Shown: in pieces, positions 1 through 7,765 of the stretch
Numbering within the stretch: the stretch's first letter is position 1
How the letters are laid out: each line of letters begins with the position of its first letter
NCBI RefSeq assembly: GCF_024449025.1
Contig: NZ_JAHLKM010000008.1
Coordinates: 51,266 to 94,870 of the forward strand
Direction: 5' to 3'
From: Natronomonas aquatica
GTDB lineage: Archaea; Halobacteriota; Halobacteria; Halobacteriales; Haloarculaceae
Length of the DNA stretch: 43,605 nucleotides
Translations under genes and position numbers: made by a program
Notes under the pieces: model-generated
The model's input: only the letters and a program-made list of their open reading frames with translations
Told to the model about the DNA's origin: nothing
The model's database searches: none

Positions 1-309
1 GGGTTCGTCATCGTCCTTTATAACTGCTGGCGCGACCACGAGCGGGCGATCGACGTGATCCGCGAGGAGCGATCCGACGACGTGCCGGTCGCCATCTTCA
101 ACGACGCCGGCCGCGGCGCGGCCGGACGCAACCTCGAGGACGAGACCCACACGATCACGACGCTCGGCGAGACCGAGGAACACGCCGACGAAGTCGGCGG
201 CATGGGCACCTCGATCCTCGTCGGGACCGCAGAGAGCCACGAATGGGAAAACGACTACGAGCACTACCTCGTGACGCCGCGCGGCGGCCGCGAGGTGGAG
301 GACTTCTGA
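1..309 (+). CDS. cbiH: Precorrin-3B C17-methyltransferase family protein, 5' truncated by window edge
   Basis: Only the last 102 codons are present; the frame is open from base 1 and ends in TGA. The visible part is the C-terminal subdomain of a tetrapyrrole (SAM-dependent) methylase: a strand-rich start (GFVIVLYN), then VPVAIFNDAGR, and an ending HYLVTPRGG that recurs almost unchanged at the end of the next gene (MVTPRGYE). In corrin synthesis this family methylates C17 and contracts the ring in the cytoplasm. The next gene starts 2 bases after the stop, so the two belong to one operon. Two adjacent CbiH-like genes are, from memory, usual in haloarchaeal cobalamin clusters. The SAM-binding half lies outside the window, so the exact methylation position (CbiH versus another CbiF/L-type enzyme) is inferred from similarity to the neighbour. 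Confidence 0.75.
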   Translation, partial: GFVIVLYNCWRDHERAIDVIREERSDDVPVAIFNDAGRGAAGRNLEDETHTITTLGETEEHADEVGGMGTSILVGTAESHEWENDYEHYLVTPRGGREVEDF

Positions 310-311
310 TA

Positions 312-1289
312 ATGAGCACCGACGACACCACAGAGACGGCGGAGGCATCGACGACGGAAACTGATTCGAGTTCGAAATGCGGCGGCGCGACGACGACTGA
401 GAGCGACTCGACGAGCAAATGCGGCGCGTCTTCGTCCTCGGAATCGAGTTCGGGGTGTGGTGCCTCGAGTGACGACGAGGAAGAGGTCGGCGCGAGCGCC
501 GACGATTTCAAAGCCGATCCCGGGAAACTGATCACTGTCGGGCTCGGTCCGGGACAGCCAGAGGGCATGACGGCCCGGGCGAAGGCCGCACTCGCCGATG
601 CCGAACACATCGTCGGCTACCGGACCTACGTCGACCTGCTTCCGGACGAGATCACCGACGATGCCGAGGACATCTACTCGACGCCGATGTGCGGGGAGGT
701 CTCCCGGACCGAGGAGGCGATCGACCGGACGCTGGCCGGCAACGACGTCGCGATCATCGGCTCGGGCGACCCGAACGTCTATGCGCTGTCGGGACTGGCG
801 CTCGAGATCCTCGAATCGAAGGGCGGCAGCGCCGACGCGGTCGACTTCGAGGTCGTCCCCGGCGTCCCGGCCGCACAGTCGTGTGGCGCCCGCCTCGGCG
901 CCCCGCTCGTGAACGACACCGTCTCGGTGTCGCTGTCCGATCACCTCACGCCGATGGCGGAGATCGAATCGCGGCTCGAAGCCGTCGCCGGCGAGGGCTT
1001 TACGATCGCGATTTATAACCCCTGGAGCCGCAAGCGGCGGGAAAACTTCCAGACCTGCTGTGAGATCCTGCTCGAGCATCGCGACCCCGACACGCCGGTC
1101 GGGATCGTTCACGGCGCCTCCCGCGACGACGAGGAGACGATGCTTACCGATCTCGAAACGCTGCCCGAACTGGGCGAGGAGGACATCATCGACATGACGA
1201 CGACGATCATCGTCGGCAACGAGGACACCTACGTCTTCGAAGACCGGATGGTGACGCCCCGTGGCTACGAGACGAAATACGACTACTGA
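312..1289 (+). CDS. cbiH: Precorrin-3B C17-methyltransferase with Cys/Ser-rich N-terminal tail
   Basis: A 325-residue cytoplasmic SAM-dependent methylase of the corrin pathway (CbiH/CobJ type), acting on the C17 carbon with ring contraction. The catalytic domain begins near residue 74 with GKLITVGLGPGQPEGMT, the glycine-rich SAM motif; IGSGDPNVYALSG and EVVPGVPAAQSCGARLGAPL are further family motifs, and the chain ends MVTPRGYETKYDY. Before it lies a 60-70 residue acidic, Ser/Thr-rich tail carrying three evenly spaced cysteines (23, 37, 49), each followed by Gly. A longer GTG-started reading exists from 243, but it overlaps the upstream gene and adds a basic leader; ATG 312 sits just after the upstream stop and gives a typical acidic haloarchaeal start. 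The tail is not part of the catalytic fold; metal or iron-sulfur binding is only a guess. Confidence 0.85.
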   Translation: MSTDDTTETAEASTTETDSSSKCGGATTTESDSTSKCGASSSSESSSGCGASSDDEEEVGASADDFKADPGKLITVGLGPGQPEGMTARAKAALADAEHIVGYRTYVDLLPDEITDDAEDIYSTPMCGEVSRTEEAIDRTLAGNDVAIIGSGDPNVYALSGLALEILESKGGSADAVDFEVVPGVPAAQSCGARLGAPLVNDTVSVSLSDHLTPMAEIESRLEAVAGEGFTIAIYNPWSRKRRENFQTCCEILLEHRDPDTPVGIVHGASRDDEETMLTDLETLPELGEEDIIDMTTTIIVGNEDTYVFEDRMVTPRGYETKYDY

Positions 1290-1290
1290 C

Positions 1291-1527
1291 ATGACAGAAT
1301 ACGAAATCACGGTCGACCTGGCGGCCTGCGACGGGATCTTCGCCTGTCTCGTCCGGGACGATCGGTTCGAGGAGTCCGAAGACGGGTTGGTAACGCTGCC
1401 GGACAGCGAGCGGAACGGCGACGAACTGACCGCGACGTTCGACGACGACCGGCTCTCAGACGCCGAGGACGCCGCGGCGGCCTGTCCGACTGACGCGATC
1501 GCGGTTCGGGAGGTGCCCGAAGCGTGA
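1291..1527 (+). CDS. Small single-cluster ferredoxin (3Fe-4S type) of the cobalamin operon
   Basis: A 78-residue protein. The first cysteine pair is CDGIFAC (C-x5-C, residues about 11-17) and the last is in ACPTDAI near residue 67. This C-x5-C ... CP arrangement is that of [3Fe-4S] or three-Cys [4Fe-4S] ferredoxins such as the P450-associated ones, rather than of the two-cluster bacterial type. Start at ATG 1291, one base after the methylase stop; its own 3' end overlaps the next start (GTG 1524) by 4 bases, so translation is probably coupled. By position it probably supplies electrons to the corrin pathway (for example to ring contraction or to cobalt reduction); that role is inferred from context. 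Confidence 0.75.
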   Translation: MTEYEITVDLAACDGIFACLVRDDRFEESEDGLVTLPDSERNGDELTATFDDDRLSDAEDAAAACPTDAIAVREVPEA

Positions 1528-2246
1528 GTCTGGAAAACGAGCCCGGTGGCTCCTCGGACGAGACGAGCGCCGAGGCCGACCGACTCGATTTCGATGCGCC
1601 GAGCGACCTGCTCGATGCCCACCCCGAGACGGCGTACTTCTGGGGTCGAGTCATCGGTGACGGCGAGGTGACGACGGCGGGCGTCACCGTGCGGACGACC
1701 GACGAGGTGGCCGCCGACCGGCTCGCGGCGATCGCCGGGGCCGACGCCGTCGATCACGATACTATCGAACGAGAGTACGCCCACGACACCTCGATCACCC
1801 GCAGCGAGGACAGCTACACGGTCCAACTCCACGGCGCCGTCGGCGACCGCGCCGCCGCGGCCTTCGGGCTGCCGCTTTCGGGAGCGTCGGGCGGGTACCG
1901 ACTCGACGCGCTCGCCGATCACGACCGCCAACTCCTCCGCGGCCTGCTCGAGGGCTGTGGCACCGTCTGTTTCAAGTCCTCCGCGGGGACCGTCGGGATC
2001 TCCTTCGTTCACGACGACCGGAAGCTCCTCGAGCGGGTCCAGTCGCTGCTCGATAAGGCCGACATCGGGGCGCCGTACGGCGGGATCTCCGAGACCTCCT
2101 CGGGCGGGTACTGGTTCGGGATCGACGACGACGCCGCGCCGGCAGTCGGCCGGTGGCTCTATGAGAACAGCGAAACGACGGGGCTTCTCGCGCCGAGCCG
2201 GCGCCGGAAGCTACGGCGGAGCATCGAGGAGGCGACTGCGTACTAA
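1524..2246 (+). CDS. LAGLIDADG-fold protein embedded in the cobalamin operon
   Basis: A 240-residue protein starting at GTG 1524 inside the end of the ferredoxin gene. Two segments look like the paired helices of LAGLIDADG homing endonucleases: AYFWGRVIGDGEV (about residues 38-50) and LLRGLLEGCGTVCF (about 138-151), each followed by beta-rich sequence, as in a two-motif monomeric enzyme. The acidic metal ligand expected at the end of each motif is kept in the first (GDGE) but replaced in the second (EGCG), so DNA cutting is doubtful. There is no intein or intron around it; the gene is a stand-alone member of a biosynthetic operon (overlap of 4 bases upstream and 1 base downstream). The first 30 residues are an acidic low-complexity tail. 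Function unknown; a domesticated nucleic-acid-binding or regulatory role is inference. Confidence 0.6.
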   Translation: MSLENEPGGSSDETSAEADRLDFDAPSDLLDAHPETAYFWGRVIGDGEVTTAGVTVRTTDEVAADRLAAIAGADAVDHDTIEREYAHDTSITRSEDSYTVQLHGAVGDRAAAAFGLPLSGASGGYRLDALADHDRQLLRGLLEGCGTVCFKSSAGTVGISFVHDDRKLLERVQSLLDKADIGAPYGGISETSSGGYWFGIDDDAAPAVGRWLYENSETTGLLAPSRRRKLRRSIEEATAY

Positions 2247-3433
2247 TGTTAGACAGCGAAGCCGTCGTGTTGGCCGGCCACGGCTCCCGGCGGGAGAGAT
2301 CGAACGAACAGGTCCGCGAACTGGCCGCCGGACTCGAGGGGCGGCTGGGTCTGCCGACGAACGCGGGCTTTATCGAACTCGAAGAGCCCTCGATCGCCGA
2401 GGCGATCGCCTCGCTTGCGCCCTCGGTCTCGGACGTCACCGTCGTCCCGCTGTCGCTTTTCGCCGCCAGCCACGTCAAGGCGGACGTCCCGCTGGTGGTC
2501 AACGAGGCGCGGGCCGAACACGATATCGCCGTCCACAGCGGCCGGCACCTCGGCGTCCATCCGGCGATCGTCGAGCTGCTCGACGATCGGGTCGCCGAAG
2601 TCGAGGACGACCTCGGCGTCGATCGAACCGAAGACGACGTGCTGGTCGTCCTCTGTGCCCGCGGTTCCTCCGATCCGGACTCGAACGGCGACGTCCACAA
2701 ACTGGCGCGTCTGCTCTATGAGGGCCGCGATTTCGCCGACGTCGAGGCCGCGTTCATCGGTGTGACCGAACCGCTCCTCGAGGACGCCCTCCATACCGTC
2801 TCGAAACGGCGCCCCGACGCCGTCGTCGTCGTACCCTACATGCTCGGCGACGGGGTGTTGACCGGCCGGATCCGCGAGCGGACCGCCGAGTTCGACGACG
2901 AGTATCCCTACGCCGTCGCCGGCTGTGGCGACCCGCTCGGCACCGACGAGCGCCTGCTGGAGGTGCTCGCCGACCGCTTCGAGGAGGCCCGCAGCGGCGA
3001 CGTCTCGATGTCGTGTGACACCTGCAAGTACAAAGTCGAGATGGACGGCTTCGAGGCCGACGCCGGCGGCGCGCGGGCCATGCTGCGCGCGATGACTCAC
3101 CGGGCGGCCCACGAGGACCGCTCCGACGTCGGCGAGGACCCCCACGCCCACGACGCGCCGGACAAACACGTCGCCGTCTGCACGAACCGGACCTGTGCCG
3201 GCCAGGGTGCCGTCCAGGTGTTAGAACGGCTCCGCCAGGCGGTCGACGGGCTGGACGTCGACGCCCGGATCACCCGCTCGTCGTGTCTGGATCGCTGCGG
3301 CGAGGGGCCGAACGTCGCCGTCTACCCCGACGGCGTCTGGTACGGCTCCGTCGAACCGGACGACGCCGACCGGCTGGCGGCCGCTATCGACCACGACGGA
3401 ATCGTCTCCGATCTCGTCGATCAAACCCTTTAG
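2246..3433 (+). CDS. cbiX: Sirohydrochlorin cobaltochelatase CbiX with [2Fe-2S] thioredoxin-like C-terminal domain
   Basis: A 395-residue enzyme that inserts Co2+ into sirohydrochlorin, the entry step of the anaerobic cobalamin route. Two chelatase half-domains are visible: residues 1-130 with the metal-binding VLAGHGSR (His12) and ASHVKADVP, and about 133-250 with VVLCARGSSDP and a second fold repeat. A short Cys motif (MSCDTCKYK) and a His-rich linker (EDPHAHDAPDKH) follow. The last 85 residues form a thioredoxin-like [2Fe-2S] ferredoxin domain (VCTNRTCAGQG ... SSCLDRCGEGPNVAVYPDGVWYG). Family knowledge: such long CbiX proteins with Fe-S and His-rich parts occur in haloarchaea. ATG overlaps the previous stop by one base (TAATG). 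Confidence 0.9.
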   Translation: MLDSEAVVLAGHGSRRERSNEQVRELAAGLEGRLGLPTNAGFIELEEPSIAEAIASLAPSVSDVTVVPLSLFAASHVKADVPLVVNEARAEHDIAVHSGRHLGVHPAIVELLDDRVAEVEDDLGVDRTEDDVLVVLCARGSSDPDSNGDVHKLARLLYEGRDFADVEAAFIGVTEPLLEDALHTVSKRRPDAVVVVPYMLGDGVLTGRIRERTAEFDDEYPYAVAGCGDPLGTDERLLEVLADRFEEARSGDVSMSCDTCKYKVEMDGFEADAGGARAMLRAMTHRAAHEDRSDVGEDPHAHDAPDKHVAVCTNRTCAGQGAVQVLERLRQAVDGLDVDARITRSSCLDRCGEGPNVAVYPDGVWYGSVEPDDADRLAAAIDHDGIVSDLVDQTL

Positions 3434-3435
3434 TT

Positions 3436-3807
3436 ATGACCTGTCACGAAATCGAAGCGCTCCGACTCGGCCTGATGAACAGCCTCGGCGTCGGCGACGA
3501 CGCCACACGGAAACACGCCCGCGAGGAACTCGGCGAGAGCCCCGAACCGCACATCGCCGCGCTCGCCGACGCCGACAGCCTCGCCGCCTGTCGACGACAC
3601 CTCGATACCGCCCTTGTCGAACTCGAATCGGAGGTCGCGGCGACCGATGAGGCCGATCCCGAGTACGACTACCTCCGGGGGCGGGTGGTCGCCGTCAGGG
3701 ACGCAGCCGGCGCGCTCGACCGTCTTTTGGACCACGGCGGGGCGTTCCTGGAAGACCTCGGCGACAGCCACCACACGCTCCACGAGACGTTCCCCGTCGA
3801 TGAGTGA
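3436..3807 (+). CDS. DUF3209-type small protein of the cobalamin operon
   Basis: A 123-residue, strongly acidic, mostly helical protein starting MTCHEIEALRLGLMNSLG, two bases after the cbiX stop. A Cys-His pair (C3-H4), a central Cys in AACRRHLDTAL and a His-rich end (DSHHTLHETF) could bind metal. I recall this as the haloarchaeal DUF3209 family found in cobalamin clusters; no biochemical role is known to me. A longer reading from 3283 exists but lies inside cbiX and is basic, so ATG 3436 is the start. Its stop overlaps the next start by eight bases (ATGAGTGA), which points to translational coupling. A small cobalt carrier or CbiX partner is possible but inferred only from context. Confidence 0.65.
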   Translation: MTCHEIEALRLGLMNSLGVGDDATRKHAREELGESPEPHIAALADADSLAACRRHLDTALVELESEVAATDEADPEYDYLRGRVVAVRDAAGALDRLLDHGGAFLEDLGDSHHTLHETFPVDE

Positions 3808-5026
3808 CACGCCCCGTCCCCCGGGATCGTCCCCCACTGGCCGTCGGATCGATCTCGGTGACGTCGACCCCTGCGGCTCCCGGCAGGCCGGCCGTCGGTC
3901 GGGCGTGACGCTGACCGAAGCGGGACCTGTCGTCGGGCTCGCCTCCGGCACCGTCGAGGCGTTCGATCCCGACGGGACCCGGCGGTGGTCCTTCGAGGGG
4001 TCCGGAAGCGCGATCACGCTCGTCCCCTTCGAGGGGGGCGTGCTGATCGGCGAACGATCGGCCCGGGGCGGAATTCGCCTGCTCGTAGACGGCAACGAGC
4101 GGTGGCGACACGACGCCGCCGACGTTCTCGGCGAGCCGACCAAAGAGACGCGGTTTTTCCTGCCGATGGTCGTCGACGCCGCCGTCTCGACAGACACGGC
4201 CTACGTCGCTGCCAGACGTTATGAACGCCGCGATGGGGAGCGGCACTTCGAGAGTTCGGTGTACGCGCTCGCGCCCGACGGGTCGGTTCGGTGGCGCTAC
4301 GACGCCGACGCCTCGCCGATCGCGCTCGCGCCGTTCGACGGCGGCGTCGCGGTCGCGTACAACCGCTGTCCGGGGGCCCACGACGACGGGCTCGTCGTCC
4401 TCGATGGCGACGGTGCAACGCGATGGACGTGGGATCCCGACCGGAGCGCGACCCGCCGGGTCGGCGACGTCGCGGCGGCCGGCGGTGACCTCGTCGTGAC
4501 GAGCCACGCCGACTACTGCGGCTATCGGCTCGCCGCTGGGGACGTCCGCTGGCGGGTCGATCTCGGCACGCCGCGGCCGGAGGGCGACGAGGTGTACACG
4601 TACCCGAACCACGTCCACGCCGACGGATCCGGCGTCGTCTTTCTGACCGGCAACTCCTTTCCGAGGGAGGGCCGCGAAACCGACGAACGACACCCGAACG
4701 AACAGTCGGCGTTCGGCTACACGCCCGACGGTGAACGGTGCTGGCACGCCGACGTGGGTGGGTTCTGCCACGAAATCGCGACCGACGGCGATCGGCTGCT
4801 CGCGCCCGTCGCCCAGCACTTCCGGGATCGCGATCCGGGCGTCCACGGCTTTCGTTTCTTCGAGGTCTCCGAGGGGCTCCTCGAGAGCGGCCCCACCGAC
4901 GGCGTCCTCACGGCAGCGGCCCTCGAGGACGGCCGCCGGGCGCTGATCGAAGAGCCCGTAAAATACCACGACGAGGGGGCCGTCCGCGGCGAGTACGCAC
5001 TGTTACTGCTGACCGGGGCGGACTGA
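3800..5026 (+). CDS. PQQ-like beta-propeller protein, last gene of the cobalamin operon
   Basis: A 408-residue protein built from repeats of the form DPDG-x-x-x-W: GTRRWSF, GNERWRH, GSVRWRY, GATRWTW, GDVRWRV and GERCWHA are visible, that is about six blades. No signal peptide or lipobox is present, so it should stay in the cytoplasm, unlike the Tat-exported propeller at 14602. Start at ATG 3800 overlaps the DUF3209 stop; the earlier in-frame reading from 3614 lies within that gene. A propeller gene in this position recurs, as I recall, in haloarchaeal cobalamin clusters; whether it is a scaffold, sensor or enzyme is unknown. No PQQ-ligating residues are evident, so the name describes fold only. 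The downstream gene purO is convergent and ends 9 bases later. Confidence 0.75.
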   Translation: MSDTPRPPGSSPTGRRIDLGDVDPCGSRQAGRRSGVTLTEAGPVVGLASGTVEAFDPDGTRRWSFEGSGSAITLVPFEGGVLIGERSARGGIRLLVDGNERWRHDAADVLGEPTKETRFFLPMVVDAAVSTDTAYVAARRYERRDGERHFESSVYALAPDGSVRWRYDADASPIALAPFDGGVAVAYNRCPGAHDDGLVVLDGDGATRWTWDPDRSATRRVGDVAAAGGDLVVTSHADYCGYRLAAGDVRWRVDLGTPRPEGDEVYTYPNHVHADGSGVVFLTGNSFPREGRETDERHPNEQSAFGYTPDGERCWHADVGGFCHEIATDGDRLLAPVAQHFRDRDPGVHGFRFFEVSEGLLESGPTDGVLTAAALEDGRRALIEEPVKYHDEGAVRGEYALLLLTGAD

Positions 5027-5034
5027 CCGCCCGC

Positions 5035-5613
5035 TCACTCGCCGTTATACATACCCGTCCGGAACGCTCCCTCGGTCCGGGCGACGGCGGCCCCACAGAC
5101 CGGGTGTTCGAAACCCCGTTCGTAGAGTTCCCGGGCCATCGCGTCCGGTTCGGTCGCTTCGAGCGTCGTCGCCTCGGGGCTGTCCTTCTCGTAGGTGGCG
5201 ACGAGCGTCGGCTCCCCGAGTGCCTCGACGAGAAGCGCGTCCCGCCGGACGATCCCGACGTAGCTCTCCTCGCCGACGACGCCGGCGATCCGGGGGGTGT
5301 CGTAGTCGTCCTTCTCGTAATCCAGGGCGAGCAACGACTCCGCCAGGGCGTCCCGGGGCGGATATCCGGACTCGAGTTTCTCGGTGATCGGGTCGACCTG
5401 CGTCCCGTTGCCGATCACCGCAAACTCGTCGTCTTCGGTCGTCCGCAGGCAGTTATACGAGATGTATGGGTTGTCCGTCTCCGGGGCCTCCGCTGTCGGG
5501 ACGACCGTGAGCGTCCCGTCGCGTTCGATTACCTTCCGGTTCGGAAACGACCGCGAGGAGACCCGATAGCCAGCCCGATCCGGCGCGACGACGATGAACC
5601 GTCCGACGTACAT
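5035..5613 (-). CDS. purO: Archaeal IMP cyclohydrolase PurO
   Basis: A 192-residue enzyme closing the last ring of IMP (FAICAR to IMP) in purine synthesis. The start [20 protein letters not shown], the segment [10 protein letters not shown], then [18 protein letters not shown] and SYVGIV match the archaeal PurO signature throughout its length (family about 200 residues), so it is complete. It is the archaeal type and unrelated to bacterial PurH. It is transcribed toward the cobalamin operon, whose last gene ends 9 bases away, and diverges from the HNH gene over a 114-base spacer. Confidence 0.93.
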   Translation of the reverse strand: MYVGRFIVVAPDRAGYRVSSRSFPNRKVIERDGTLTVVPTAEAPETDNPYISYNCLRTTEDDEFAVIGNGTQVDPITEKLESGYPPRDALAESLLALDYEKDDYDTPRIAGVVGEESYVGIVRRDALLVEALGEPTLVATYEKDSPEATTLEATEPDAMARELYERGFEHPVCGAAVARTEGAFRTGMYNGE

Positions 5614-5698
5614 ACGCGTTCGTGGTGGCGACGGGAGTATGTCGGTGTCGGTTCGCCGGCGACGGAGACTCCTCTTCAGTTTCGCCTCGTGGCTGGCT

Positions 5699-5707
5699 TT
5701 TTATATT
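5699..5707 (+). promoter_or_regulatory. TATA element of the HNH nuclease gene
   Basis: TTTTATATT lies about 25 bases before ATG 5728, the standard distance for a leaderless haloarchaeal transcript. This supports 5728 rather than any upstream start of the much longer open frame. Confidence 0.6.
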
Positions 5708-5727
5708 GTAACGAACGAGACGAAAAT

Positions 5728-6603
5728 ATGGCGACGACGACGGAGGCGGAGTGTCTCGATGCGCTCCGGGAGGCGGCCGAGCGGCTCGGCGAATCGCCGA
5801 CCAAGAAACAGTATGATGAGCTTGGATTGACGCCGGCATCGACGACCATCTGTCGAATTCTCGGGAGTTGGAATGAGGCGAAAGGGCGGGCTGGACTTCG
5901 AACATATACCCAGGACGAAAACGGTGGAATAGATGTTCAGCCAAAACCCGAGTCGGTCACTATCCCCGATAACGAGGACTGGGCCGATCTCACGGCACAA
6001 CAACGGTGGTACTACAAAAACAAGCAGGACCGAATCGAGACGAAGGAGTGTCGCCGGAAGCAACTCCGGGAGTGGTTCTCTCAATTGAAACGTAAACAGT
6101 ACGCTTGCGAACGATGTGCCGAAGGTCGTTCGGCGGCAATCGACTTTCATCACCCAGAGTCAAAGGTCGCCGGTGTCTCTCAGATGGTCAACCACGGTTA
6201 TTCAAAACGTCGTATCAGAGCCGAGATCGAACGATGTACTGTCCTCTGTGCGAATTGCCACCGGAAAGAACACGATGAGATATCGAAACCGGTGACGCCC
6301 AAGGATCCGGAGCGCATTGAGGCGACGATACGGAATACGTCGGATACCCGGATTCGCAAACAGCGTCGGGCGTGGGTTACGGCGTACAAATACCACAGCG
6401 ATGGATGTGCGCGATGTGATGCCTCTGATCCTGCCTGTCTCGATTTTCATCACGAGGGAGAGAAAACGGTGGGGATCGCAAGGATGCTATCCGAGAGGCG
6501 ATCGCTCGACGATATCCGCCGGGAGATCGACAACTGTGTGTTGCTCTGTGCGAATTGTCATCGCGTAGAACACCACGCCAGGAGAAAAACCGATAGCGTT
6601 TAG
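5728..6603 (+). CDS. Tandem HNH endonuclease-like protein with homing-associated repeat
   Basis: A 291-residue protein with three visible parts. Residues 1-58 (ECLDALREAAERLGESPT to NEAKGRAGL) resemble the small helix-turn-helix repeat found beside homing HNH nucleases. Two HNH modules follow: CERC ... IDFHHPES ... VLCANCHRKEH (about 130-178) and CARC ... LDFHHEGE ... LLCANCHRVEHH (about 228-284). Each keeps the His-His pair and two CxxC zinc knuckles, so both may be active. The gene is visibly poorer in GC than its neighbours and less acidic, and it sits 26 bases upstream of a tRNA gene, both signs of horizontal arrival. No intron or intein surrounds it, so it is a free-standing nuclease; the target is unknown. 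Confidence 0.8.
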   Translation: MATTTEAECLDALREAAERLGESPTKKQYDELGLTPASTTICRILGSWNEAKGRAGLRTYTQDENGGIDVQPKPESVTIPDNEDWADLTAQQRWYYKNKQDRIETKECRRKQLREWFSQLKRKQYACERCAEGRSAAIDFHHPESKVAGVSQMVNHGYSKRRIRAEIERCTVLCANCHRKEHDEISKPVTPKDPERIEATIRNTSDTRIRKQRRAWVTAYKYHSDGCARCDASDPACLDFHHEGEKTVGIARMLSERRSLDDIRREIDNCVLLCANCHRVEHHARRKTDSV

Positions 6604-6629
6604 TTTCCCACTTACTTGGTTCCGAGTGC

Positions 6630-6702
6630 AGTCCATTGGGGTAGCGGCCAATCCTGTCAGCTTCTGGGGCTGACGACCCTGGTTCGAATCCAGGATGGAC
6701 TA
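6630..6702 (+). tRNA. tRNA-Gln (anticodon CTG)
   Basis: A full cloverleaf can be folded. Acceptor AGTCCAT pairs with ATGGACT, followed by discriminator A. The T arm is CCTGG-TTCGAAT-CCAGG. The anticodon arm TCAGC-TTCTGGG-GCTGA has T33 and anticodon CTG at 6664-6666, decoding CAG (glutamine). The D stem is weak (GGGG with TCCT, with G-T pairs). No intron is present and CCA is not encoded. An A/T-rich stretch (TATTACTTTG) follows and may end transcription. Confidence 0.93.
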
Positions 6703-6824
6703 TTACTTTGGGCGTTCGAATCCTTACAGCAACCGCCGTCGTCTCGTGCCGTAGACGGCCTCGACCGCCAGCGCTCGTGCCCGTCCTGGGATGGGCTTTT
6801 GCCGCTAGGGGACATTAGATCGGT

Positions 6825-7520
6825 ATGACGAGCACACTGTTCGTTGTCAGCGAGCATGGGTACTGGGGCGAAGAATGCATCGAGCCACTGACCACGCTCG
6901 AGGAGCACGACCTCGACGTGACGGTCGCAACGCCGACCGGCGAGCCGCCGGTCGTCGACGAACGGTCGGTCGATCCCGACAACGTCGGCGAAGAAACCGC
7001 CAATCAGGTCCGCGAGGTACAGGAGAACCACCCGGAACTGAACGACCCGGTGCGGCTGGCGAAGGCGACGGCGGTAGACTACGATGCGATTGTCTTCCCC
7101 GGCGGCCACGGCACCGAATGGGACGTCAACCAGGATAGTCACGCCCGGCGCCTACTCCGGAACGCCGTCGCTGGAACCGAAGGGAAGGCGCTGGTCGTCT
7201 GTCACGCCGTCGGCCTCCTGGCGTTCACCCGCGACGACGGGGGATTCTTGGTCGAGGGTCGAGCCGTCACGGGGTTCCCAAACGAGTGGGAGGAGGGAAT
7301 CGTCGACGAGGACGACCTCATGCCGGACGGACGCAAACTGCCGTACTGGGTCGAAGACGAGGTACGGGCGGCGGATGCCGACTGGGACGCCGAACTCGAC
7401 GCCGACACCAGCGTCACCGTGGACGGCGATCTCATAACTGCTCGCGGGCCGGGCTCCTCCGCGCAGGCCGCCCGGACGCTGCTGGACGAACTGGACGTAG
7501 AGGCGCCCGCGGACGACTGA
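6825..7520 (+). CDS. DJ-1/PfpI (class I glutamine amidotransferase-like) family protein
   Basis: A 231-residue cytoplasmic protein of the Hsp31/DJ-1/PfpI fold. Visible marks are LFVVSEHGYWGEE at the start, the conserved IVFPGGHGTEWD, and the nucleophile elbow VVCHAVGLL with the reactive Cys followed by His (about residue 127). The long loop ETANQVREVQENHPELND before the elbow is typical of the Hsp31-like branch (glyoxalase III, deglycase or chaperone activities reported in the family). A T-rich element GGGCTTTTGC lies about 28 bases before the start, fitting leaderless expression. The exact substrate cannot be told. It converges on nhaC, with a 245-base spacer in which I see no gene. Confidence 0.8.
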   Translation: MTSTLFVVSEHGYWGEECIEPLTTLEEHDLDVTVATPTGEPPVVDERSVDPDNVGEETANQVREVQENHPELNDPVRLAKATAVDYDAIVFPGGHGTEWDVNQDSHARRLLRNAVAGTEGKALVVCHAVGLLAFTRDDGGFLVEGRAVTGFPNEWEEGIVDEDDLMPDGRKLPYWVEDEVRAADADWDAELDADTSVTVDGDLITARGPGSSAQAARTLLDELDVEAPADD

Positions 7521-7765
7521 CTGGACTCCCGGCCCGGTCGTGGAGGCGGCCGACGGATGAACTTGATGCTGTTATCACAGACTGCGAAGGCCGCCGCGAG
7601 TAACTTCGAATGAACAGGGAATCTTTCGGTTTTCTAGCGCGTACCGTCTCGAGATTCAAACATCGGAATTTCACCGCCAGGATGGACTATATTTTTCGAT
7701 ACCGAACCCTCGAAGCCACCGGCTCGACACGATCGACGATACCCAGTAACTCACACCAGTCCGTC

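Noticed and set aside
264-2012. Long minus-strand open frame opposite the cobalamin genes
   Set aside because: It is a shadow of high-GC coding sequence: Arg/Gly-rich, not acidic, no motifs, and it crosses several real genes.
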